Shown in pieces: positions 1 through 5,463 of a DNA stretch of 5,463 nt. Every line of letters begins with the position of its first letter. Position 1 is the first letter of the stretch. Source of the stretch: Solirubrobacteraceae bacterium. Its GTDB lineage: Bacteria > Actinomycetota > Thermoleophilia > Solirubrobacterales > Solirubrobacteraceae. The position numbers and the translations under genes were made by a program. The stretch is from positions 1 to 5,463 of the forward strand of contig JAICUS010000420.1 of assembly GCA_025935735.1 (NCBI GenBank). Direction: 5' to 3'. The notes below the pieces were generated by a model, which was not told the DNA's origin, searched no databases, and saw nothing but the letters and a program-made list of their open reading frames with translations.

Positions 1-29
1 GGCGCCCCGTTGTCCAGCTCGTCGTTCAC
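1..29 (-). CDS. 5' end of the next oxidase-operon gene, cut by the window edge
   Basis: A GTG codon at 29-27 overlaps the TGA stop of the preceding small gene in the pattern GTGA. This 4-nt overlap is typical of translationally coupled neighbours. The frame stays open to the window edge and would begin MNDELDNGA. No clear Shine-Dalgarno sequence precedes it, which fits coupling to the upstream gene. Nine residues are too few to identify a family. By position, downstream of ctaC-ctaD-ctaB, candidates would be oxidase subunit III, a SCO-type copper chaperone or another assembly factor, but this is inference only. The frame could also be spurious. Confidence 0.4.
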
Positions 30-136
30 TGGTTGTAGAGGAAGGCGGCCACGAACGTGAGGGCGAACATCAGCAGCCCGACGATCGCCGCGAAGTACGC
101 GGTGCGGAGGTTGCGGCGGGCGAGACGGCGATCCAT
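26..136 (-). CDS. 36-residue single-span membrane protein of the cytochrome oxidase operon
   Basis: This short frame starts with ATG 12 nt after the ctaB stop and ends in TGA. The N-terminus is strongly basic (MDRRLARRNLRTAY), followed by one hydrophobic helix at about residues 15-33 and a short LYNQ tail. By the positive-inside rule the N-terminus should face the cytoplasm. The pattern R-N-x-R-T-A, then M-F-x-L-x-F, then LY resembles by eye the N-terminal membrane anchor of Cox11/CtaG copper-delivery proteins. It also resembles the small assembly proteins sometimes found beside oxidase genes; its periplasmic copper-binding domain is absent. Its place inside a tightly packed operon, with a 4-nt overlap to the next gene, supports a real gene. 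A role as an oxidase assembly factor or small accessory subunit is inferred from context. No strong ribosome binding site is visible, so coupling to ctaB is likely. Confidence 0.68.
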   Translation of the reverse strand: MDRRLARRNLRTAYFAAIVGLLMFALTFVAAFLYNQ

Positions 137-148
137 ACGGGCTCGATT

Positions 149-1045
<897 letters not shown>

Positions 1046-1047
1046 GG

Positions 1048-2760
1048 CTAGATCCGCTGCAGCGGCTGGCCGGCGCGGTAGCGCTGGTCGGCGCCCGTGC
1101 GCTGCTCGATCTCGCGGCGGATGTCCTTCATCGGCTCGACCGAGCGCACGCGCGGGATCGTGTCGAAGTTGTTCTCCGGCGGCGGCGAGGGCGTGAACCA
1201 CTCGAGCGTGTTCGCCTTCCACGGGTCCGGTCCGGCGATCGTCCCGCGCTTGACCGAGATCGCGACATTGATGATCACCGCCAGCACGCCGAGCGCGAGC
1301 ACGTCGGACCCGACGGTGGAGATGAAGTTGTAGGCCGTCCAGCTCGTGTCCGTGTACTCATAGATGCGCCGCGGCATCCCGGAGAGCCCGGCCGAGTGCT
1401 GGATCAGGAACGTCAGGTGGAAGCCGAAGAAGACGAGCACGAAGCTGAGCTTCCCGAGCTTCTCGTTGAGCATCCGCCCGGTCATCTTCGGGAACCAGTA
1501 GAAGAGCGCGGAGAGCATCCCGAACGCCGCCGCGCCGAACGCCGTGTAGTGGAAGTGCGCGACGACGAAGTAGGTGTCTGTGACCTGCCAGTCGATCGGG
1601 AACACGGCCAGGAAGATGCCGGTGATGCCGCCCATCGTGAACGTGGCGATGCCGCCGACGCTGTAGAGCAGCGCCGTCGTCCACTCGACCGTGCCGCGCC
1701 ACAGCGTGGCCGTCCAGTTGAAGATCTTCACGCCGGTGGGGATGGCGATCAGGAAGCTCGAGAGCATGAAGAACGCCAGCACCACGGTCGACATCGGCGT
1801 CGAGAACATGTGGTGCGCCCACACGAGCATCGACAGGAACGCGATGCCGGCGGTGGAGGCGGCGATCGCCTTGTAGCCGAAGATCGGCTTGCGGGCGAAC
1901 ACCGGCAGGACCTCGGACCACACGCCGAACGCGGGCAACACGAGGATGTAGACCTCTGGGTGCCCGAAGAACCAGAACAGGTGCTGCCACAACAGCGCCG
2001 AGCCGCCTGTGTGCGGGTCGAAGAAGTGCGTCCCGAAGTTGCGGTCCAGCAGCAGCATCGTGGCCGAGGCGGCCAGCGACGTCAGCGCCAGGATGATGAT
2101 GTAGGCGTAGATCAGGATCCCCCACACGAACAGCGGCATCCGGCCCCAGCCCATGCCGGGCGCGCGCATGTTGTGGATGGTGGCGATGAAGTTGATCGAG
2201 CCGATGATCGAGCTCAGGCCCGTGAGGTGGACCATGTAGATCCACGCCTCCTGGCCGTCCGTGCCCGAGTACTGCCTGAGCGACAGTGGGACGTAGGAGA
2301 ACCAGCCGGCCTCCGGCGGCGAGAAGAACAGCGACATGTAGAGCGCCAGGCCGCCGAACAGGTACATCCAGTACGACCAGGCGTTCAGCCGCGGGAACGC
2401 CACGTCGCGGGCCCCGATCATCAGCGGGATCAGGTAGTTGCCGAAGCCCGCCCACACCGGCACGATGACCAGGAAGATCATCGTCGTGCCGTGCATGGTG
2501 AGCACCTGGTTGTAGCGCTCGGGCGTCAGCAGCGTGTTGTTCGGGACCGCGAGCTGGATGCGGATGAGCATCGCCTCCACGCCGCCCAGCGCGAAGAAGA
2601 CCAGCACCGTGCACAGGTACATGATCCCGATCTTCTTGTGGTCGGTCGTGGTGAACCAGGAGGTCCAGCCGTGGCTCTCCTGCGTCGTGTGGGCGATGAT
2701 CTGCGGCCGCGGGCGGCGGTGCAGGGCGGTCGAGGAGGGCGTGTCGGTCGTGGCAGCCAA
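1048..2760 (-). CDS. ctaD: Cytochrome c oxidase subunit I (aa3-type, A1 family)
   Basis: This 570-residue catalytic subunit reduces O2 to water and pumps protons across the cytoplasmic membrane. Heme a ligands are H90 and H404; the heme a3 ligand is H402. CuB ligands are H267, H316 and H317, with the cross-linking tyrosine Y271. E269 in GHPEVY marks the A1 subfamily. D-channel residues N108, D119 and N126 and K-channel residues T342 and K345 are present, as is the heme-propionate pair R464-R465. The Mg-site histidine that normally lies eight residues before the heme a3 ligand is T394 here, while its neighbour D395 is kept. The C-terminus has the usual EWFTPSPPPENNF stretch and a charged tail. 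The TTG start at 2760 is chosen because AGAGGG lies 6 nt upstream, overlapping the ctaC stop. The frame is open further upstream, but only as low-complexity shadow of ctaC. Confidence 0.97.
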   Translation of the reverse strand: MAATTDTPSSTALHRRPRPQIIAHTTQESHGWTSWFTTTDHKKIGIMYLCTVLVFFALGGVEAMLIRIQLAVPNNTLLTPERYNQVLTMHGTTMIFLVIVPVWAGFGNYLIPLMIGARDVAFPRLNAWSYWMYLFGGLALYMSLFFSPPEAGWFSYVPLSLRQYSGTDGQEAWIYMVHLTGLSSIIGSINFIATIHNMRAPGMGWGRMPLFVWGILIYAYIIILALTSLAASATMLLLDRNFGTHFFDPHTGGSALLWQHLFWFFGHPEVYILVLPAFGVWSEVLPVFARKPIFGYKAIAASTAGIAFLSMLVWAHHMFSTPMSTVVLAFFMLSSFLIAIPTGVKIFNWTATLWRGTVEWTTALLYSVGGIATFTMGGITGIFLAVFPIDWQVTDTYFVVAHFHYTAFGAAAFGMLSALFYWFPKMTGRMLNEKLGKLSFVLVFFGFHLTFLIQHSAGLSGMPRRIYEYTDTSWTAYNFISTVGSDVLALGVLAVIINVAISVKRGTIAGPDPWKANTLEWFTPSPPPENNFDTIPRVRSVEPMKDIRREIEQRTGADQRYRAGQPLQRI

Positions 2761-2766
2761 GTCGTT

Positions 2767-2772
2767 CCCTCT
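2767..2772 (-). promoter_or_regulatory. Shine-Dalgarno sequence for ctaD, overlapping the ctaC stop
   Basis: AGAGGG shares its first two bases with the TAG stop of ctaC and sits 6 nt before the TTG codon at 2760. This is the best ribosome binding site in the operon, and it decides the unusual TTG start. The overlap with the ctaC stop implies that ribosomes finishing subunit II initiate subunit I, which would keep the two subunits in step. Confidence 0.75.
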
Positions 2773-3670
2773 ACTGTCCCTGCTTCTGCTGCTGGAGCAG
2801 CGCTTTCTGCTGGGCCGCGGCGAGCTTGCGCGCCTGGGCGACCTGCTGGACCTTGCGCTGGTACCAGGCCTTGTAGTCATCCATCCGCATGCCGATGACC
2901 CGCGCGTACATGTTCGCGTGGTTGCGCCCGCACAGCTCGGCGCACTGGCCGGTGAAGACCACCTGCTTCTGGCCCGGCTTGATCGCGTCGGGCGGGATCC
3001 GGAACCACGTCTGGTTGACGTAGCCGGGGATCGCGTCCATCTTGCCGCCGAGCTTGGGGATCCACCACGAGTGGGCCACGTCGTCGGCCGTGATCTTGAG
3101 GATCACCGTCTCGCCCACCGGCACCACCATGTCGGTGTAGGTCAGCAGGTTCTCCTTGCCCGGGTAGGCGTAGCGCCAGACGTACTGCTGCCCGTTGACC
3201 GTCATGTGCAGCGCCGGGCCCTTGACGCTCAGGTTGTCCGTGGCGGCCACCAGCTCGCCGTCCTGGACCAGCGCCGTCTGGCCGTTCGGACCGACGAGCG
3301 ACGGCTTCGGGTTCTTGATCCCGGGCAGCTCGATGAACGTGAACGCGGTGATGAACACGAGGATCACCGCCGCGCCGACCGTCCAGCCGATCTCCAGCTT
3401 GGTGTTGCCGTGGATCTGCGCCGCGCTGCGGCCCCGCTTGGCCTTGTACTTGAACAGCGACCACAGCAGGGTCCCCTCGACGCCCACGAAGATGAACAGC
3501 CCGAGGACGAAGACCAGCACGTAGAGCGTGTGGATGCTGTCGGCGTTGGGCGAGCCGCCGGACTCCGGGAACAGCAGCCCCGCGTGGGCCTTGGGCGCGG
3601 CCAGCAGCGTGGCGCCGATGGCCACGGCGAGCGCCGGCAGCGCCCTACGGAGGATGCGTGCCCCAGTCAC
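2771..3670 (-). CDS. ctaC: Cytochrome c oxidase subunit II with CuA centre
   Basis: The 299-residue subunit accepts electrons from cytochrome c at its CuA site and passes them to heme a of CtaD. A basic N-terminus and hydrophobic stretch ending in A-H-A (residue 30) look like a signal peptide for signal peptidase I; there is no lipobox cysteine. Two membrane helices follow at about 48-72 and 95-115, then the external cupredoxin domain. CuA ligands are H200, C243, E245 (backbone), C247, H251 and M254, all present. The aromatic W-R-Y at 165-167 matches the electron-entry patch. There is no fused cytochrome c domain. The last 29 residues are unusually glutamine-rich (11 Gln) and probably helical. 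The start is GTG with no Shine-Dalgarno sequence and a -10 box 10 nt upstream. The gene leads the oxidase operon, with 10 nt to ctaD. Confidence 0.96.
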   Translation of the reverse strand: MTGARILRRALPALAVAIGATLLAAPKAHAGLLFPESGGSPNADSIHTLYVLVFVLGLFIFVGVEGTLLWSLFKYKAKRGRSAAQIHGNTKLEIGWTVGAAVILVFITAFTFIELPGIKNPKPSLVGPNGQTALVQDGELVAATDNLSVKGPALHMTVNGQQYVWRYAYPGKENLLTYTDMVVPVGETVILKITADDVAHSWWIPKLGGKMDAIPGYVNQTWFRIPPDAIKPGQKQVVFTGQCAELCGRNHANMYARVIGMRMDDYKAWYQRKVQQVAQARKLAAAQQKALLQQQKQGQ

Positions 3671-3680
3671 GAGGCCCGGC

Positions 3681-3686
3681 AGTATA
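3681..3686 (-). promoter_or_regulatory. ctaC: Probable -10 box of the ctaC-ctaD-ctaB operon promoter
   Basis: TATACT on the minus strand matches the TATAAT consensus at five of six positions and stands out in a very GC-rich spacer. It ends 10 nt before the GTG start of ctaC, so transcription would start at or within a few bases of the start codon. No TTGACA-like -35 is visible at 16-18 nt spacing, which suggests a weak or activator-dependent promoter. The position is inferred from sequence only. Confidence 0.5.
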
Positions 3687-3738
3687 TGGAGCGGGGGGGC
3701 GCCCTCGCGCCGTCGGGTGGCCGGCGGTCAGCGAGCGG
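3687..3738 (-). promoter_or_regulatory. Upstream region of the oxidase promoter: direct repeat, small hairpin and C tract
   Basis: Reading toward ctaC, the spacer after the crotonase gene carries one copy of TGACCGC at 3730-3724. A second copy at 3741-3735 overlaps the crotonase stop codon, and the two are offset by exactly 11 nt. A GGCGC/GCGCC inverted repeat with a 4-nt loop follows at 3711-3698. A run of seven C (3699-3693) lies between it and the -10 box. The repeat could be an activator site at about -50 to -70; the hairpin has no T tract and is not a convincing terminator. Function is inferred. Confidence 0.3.
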
Positions 3739-4542
3739 TCAACGTCCGTGAAAGCGCGGTGGGCGCTTCTCGACGAACGCCTGAACGCCCTCGCGGAAGT
3801 CCTCGGACGCCGCCATCTCCTGCTGGATCGACGCTTCCAGCTCGAGCTGCTCGGCCATCCGGGAGTACATCCAGGCGTTCAGCTGGCGCTTGGTCCCGGC
3901 GTAGGAGCGGGTGGGGCCGTTCGCGAGGCGCTGGGCCAGCTGCTGCGCGGCGCTCTCCAGCTCGGCGTCGGGCACGACGCGGTTGATCAGGCCCCACTCG
4001 AGCGCCTGCGGGGCCGGGATCCGCTCGCCCAGCAGCGCCATCTCGGCCGCGCGGGCGAAGCCGGCTCGCTCGGGGATGAGCAGCGAGGAGCCGCCGTCGG
4101 CCACCAGCCCGATGTTCACGAAGGCCAGCAGGAAGTACGCCGACTCGGCGGCCAGGACGAGGTCGCAGGCCAGCGCGAACGAGCAGCCGATGCCCGCGGC
4201 CGGGCCGGGGACCGCGGCGACCACCGGCTTCGGCATCGTCCTGAGCGCCTTGATGATCGGGTGGTAGCCCTCGGTCAGCGCCTTGTAGACGTCCGGGTGG
4301 CCCTCCGGCGTGGGGTCGAAGCCGGCCTTGAGGTCCGCGCCGGCCGAGAACGCGCCGCCGGCGCCGGTCAGCACCACGGCCCGGACGCTGTCGTCGGCCG
4401 CCACCTCGTCGAGCCGCGCGCGCAGCTCCTCGCGCAGGGTCGTGTCGACCGCGTTGCGGGCGTGCGGGCGGTCCAGGACGAGCGTGGCGGCCGCGCCCGC
4501 GCGCTCCACGCGCACGGTCGGAGAATGTGATTGATTCGTCAA
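3739..4542 (-). CDS. Crotonase-fold enoyl-CoA hydratase/isomerase, PaaG-like active site
   Basis: The 267-residue protein belongs to the crotonase superfamily, which acts on acyl-CoA thioesters through an oxyanion hole. Visible features are RPHARNAVD at 25-33, the first oxyanion-hole segment GGAFSAGADLKAG at 62-74, and the second, GPAAGIGCSFALACD, at 113-127. The two glutamates of classical enoyl-CoA hydratase are replaced by S121 and F141. FVNIGLVADGG at 141-151 instead supplies D149, which matches the catalytic aspartate of PaaG-type isomerases. The C-terminus (SEDFREGVQAFVEKRPPRF) is also PaaG-like. This favours double-bond or oxepin isomerisation over hydration; the substrate is unknown, and no phenylacetate genes are in view. 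The TTG at 4542 has AGAGGGG 10 nt upstream; an in-frame ATG at 4593 would overlap the divergent gene by 32 nt. GTG codons at 4515 and 4509 are alternatives without a ribosome binding site. Confidence 0.88.
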   Translation of the reverse strand: MTNQSHSPTVRVERAGAAATLVLDRPHARNAVDTTLREELRARLDEVAADDSVRAVVLTGAGGAFSAGADLKAGFDPTPEGHPDVYKALTEGYHPIIKALRTMPKPVVAAVPGPAAGIGCSFALACDLVLAAESAYFLLAFVNIGLVADGGSSLLIPERAGFARAAEMALLGERIPAPQALEWGLINRVVPDAELESAAQQLAQRLANGPTRSYAGTKRQLNAWMYSRMAEQLELEASIQQEMAASEDFREGVQAFVEKRPPRFHGR

Positions 4543-4561
4543 GCGGGGTAAGCCCCTCTGC
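4543..4561. promoter_or_regulatory. 19-nt divergent intergenic region with paired small palindromes
   Basis: Only 19 nt separate the proposed start codons of the crotonase and the peptidase C26 gene, so at least one promoter must lie inside coding sequence. GGGG-TAAG-CCCC (4545-4556) can pair with itself and covers part of the AGAGGGG ribosome binding site of the crotonase (4559-4553). TTGA-TTCG-TCAA (4531-4542) follows at once and contains the crotonase TTG start codon. A short AT-richer patch around 4523-4542 is the likeliest place for promoter melting. No clear -35/-10 pair is visible on either strand. Confidence 0.35.
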
Positions 4562-5296
4562 GTGGACCGCAGGCCGCGGATCGGGATCTGCACCGCTCTG
4601 GAGCGGGCCCGTTGGACTGTATGGGACCGCGAGGCGTTCCTGCTCTCGCGCGCCTACGTCGACGCGCTGCAGGCCGCGGAGGCGGTCGTGTTCATGGTCC
4701 CGCCAGACCCGTGGGTGTCCGAGCACCCCGACGACGTGCTCGGCGGGGTGGACGGGCTGCTGCTGGCCGGCGGGGCGGACATCGACCCGTCCGCCTACGG
4801 CGCCGAGCGCCACGCGAAGACCACCAACACCCGCCCGGACCGCGACCGCGCCGAGATCGCCCTCGCGCGCCGGGCGCTGGAGCGCGACCTGCCGCTGCTC
4901 GGCATCTGCCGCGGGATGCAGCTCTTGAACGTGGCCCTCGGCGGCACGCTCGTCCAGCACCTGCCCGACGACGTCGGCCACACCGACCACCGCCGCTCGC
5001 TCGGCTCCTTCGACAACGCCGACCACGACGTCCGGCTGACGCCGGGCTCTTTGGCCGCCCGGGCCGCGGGCGAGACGCTGCACGCCACCAAGTCCCACCA
5101 CCACCAGGGCGTCGACCGCCTGGGCGACGGCATCGAGGCCACGGGCTGGAGCGTGCTCGACGAGCTGGTGGAGGCGGTCGAGGTGTCCGACTCGCGCTGG
5201 GCGCTGGGGGTGCAGTGGCACCCGGAGGCCGACTCGCGGTCGGGGGTGGTGGCGGCGTTCGCGGGCGAGGCGGCTCGGGTGGCCGTGGAGGCGTAG
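4562..5296 (+). CDS. Peptidase C26, gamma-glutamyl-GABA hydrolase-like (class I glutamine amidotransferase fold)
   Basis: The 244-residue cytosolic protein has the full set of residues expected for a hydrolase cleaving gamma-glutamyl amide bonds. The nucleophile elbow GICRGMQLLN (114-123) holds C116. GVQWHPE (216-222) supplies H220 and E222. LLLAGGADIDPSAYG (66-80) and KSHHHQGVDRLGDG (177-190) are typical of the PuuD family. PuuD itself releases GABA from gamma-glutamyl-GABA in putrescine breakdown. No other putrescine genes are in view, so the substrate is open; gamma-glutamyl derivatives of other amines are possible. The GTG start is the only start codon after an in-frame stop at 4532-4534, and it places RPRIGI at the N-terminus, as in relatives. 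No strong ribosome binding site is seen. The gene is transcribed away from the oxidase operon and probably unrelated to it. Confidence 0.9.
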   Translation: MDRRPRIGICTALERARWTVWDREAFLLSRAYVDALQAAEAVVFMVPPDPWVSEHPDDVLGGVDGLLLAGGADIDPSAYGAERHAKTTNTRPDRDRAEIALARRALERDLPLLGICRGMQLLNVALGGTLVQHLPDDVGHTDHRRSLGSFDNADHDVRLTPGSLAARAAGETLHATKSHHHQGVDRLGDGIEATGWSVLDELVEAVEVSDSRWALGVQWHPEADSRSGVVAAFAGEAARVAVEA

Positions 5297-5463
5297 CGGG
5301 CTTTGGGGCGCCGCGGCGGGGCCGGCGAACTGCCTGCTGGGTAGGGCGGAGGTCGGCCTTGGGTCGGCCGCAAGGGTCGGGTGTGCGCGTTCCGTTCGCC
5401 CCCGCGCGAGAACCGATCAGGACCGCACATTCGTCGGATGCACCTCTTTCACGTGTGTGAACA
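5297..5463. other. Intergenic region downstream of the peptidase C26 gene, no gene recognised
   Basis: No convincing coding frame, tRNA or rRNA is present in these 167 nt. The first part is very GC-rich and holds a perfect 10-nt palindrome, CGCCGCGGCG, at 5309-5318, but no T-rich tract follows, so it is a poor terminator candidate. GGTCGGCC occurs twice (5351-5358 and 5362-5369). The last 50 nt are clearly less GC-rich and end in an inverted repeat, which looks like a promoter or operator region for a gene beyond the right edge. Confidence 0.5.
5448..5461. repeat. Inverted repeat TTCAC-GTGT-GTGAA, possible operator
   Basis: Two perfect 5-nt arms are separated by 4 nt, within an AT-richer patch at the right edge of the window. 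The size suits a dimeric repressor site, although arms this short can arise by chance. The right arm continues as TGTGAACA to the window edge, so the true symmetric element may lie partly outside. Confidence 0.3.

Noticed and set aside
1396..2898. A 500-codon open frame on the + strand antisense to ctaD, and similar long frames at 476-1051, 2534-3751 and 3658-4530
   Set aside because: They are antisense or out-of-frame to clearly recognised genes. Their products are low-complexity Arg/Ala/Gly/Glu/His-rich, as expected from the G/C third-position bias of the real genes.
3698..3711. GGCGC/GCGCC hairpin as an intrinsic terminator between the crotonase and ctaC
   Set aside because: The stem is only 5 bp and is followed by a C run rather than T, so it does not fit an intrinsic terminator.
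3728..5221. A 497-codon minus-strand open frame spanning the crotonase and the peptidase C26 gene
   Set aside because: It covers two convincing genes in wrong frames, has a compositionally biased product and shows no recognisable motif.
5309..5318. CGCCGCGGCG palindrome as the terminator of the peptidase C26 gene
   Set aside because: It is self-complementary with no loop and no downstream T tract; in this GC-rich setting it is likely chance.
4612..5460. A 282-codon + strand frame whose end reads GSGVRVPFAP, a string often seen when tRNA-like DNA is translated
   Set aside because: The frame overlaps the C26 gene in a different phase. The tRNA hint was followed, but the region lacks a D arm, a canonical T loop and the needed length, so no tRNA is called.

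Overview
The window is very GC-rich, with G/C-heavy third codon positions and frequent GTG and TTG starts. It reads as a chromosomal segment of an aerobic high-GC bacterium. The compact ctaC-ctaD-ctaB order and the style of the proteins suggest an actinobacterium, possibly class Thermoleophilia (Solirubrobacterales-like). That placement is inference from protein style, not proven.

The left two thirds (about 1-3670, minus strand) is a respiratory operon for an aa3-type cytochrome c oxidase. In transcription order it holds ctaC (subunit II, CuA site complete), ctaD (subunit I, heme a, heme a3 and CuB ligands complete), ctaB (heme O synthase, the first step from heme B to heme A), a 36-residue single-span membrane protein, and the first codons of another gene that runs off the left edge. 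Genes are packed: 10 nt between ctaC and ctaD, 2 nt between ctaD and ctaB, 12 nt to the small gene, and a 4-nt GTGA overlap to the last. ctaD starts with TTG, with a Shine-Dalgarno sequence that overlaps the ctaC stop. Subunit III, the heme A synthase CtaA and the copper chaperones are not in view; the gene at the left edge could be one of them.

Upstream of ctaC is a 68-nt spacer with a good -10 hexamer (TATACT) only 10 nt before the GTG start and no Shine-Dalgarno sequence. This suggests a leaderless or nearly leaderless oxidase transcript. A TGACCGC direct repeat spaced by one helical turn lies further upstream.

Before that spacer, on the same strand, is a crotonase-fold enzyme (3739-4542). 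Its active site looks like PaaG-type isomerases (Asp present, both hydratase Glu residues absent) rather than a true enoyl-CoA hydratase. Diverging from it after only 19 nt is a class I glutamine amidotransferase-like peptidase C26 (4562-5296, + strand), related to gamma-glutamyl-GABA hydrolases, with Cys, His and Glu all present. The last 167 nt contain no gene I can support; they hold a few short inverted repeats and probably part of the promoter region of a gene beyond the right edge.

Overall this is mostly an ordinary housekeeping region. I see no mobile element, CRISPR array, phage gene or convincing new multi-gene system. The points most worth a second look are the tiny membrane protein in the oxidase operon, the altered Mg-site residue in CtaD, the active-site pattern of the crotonase, and the probably leaderless ctaC promoter.
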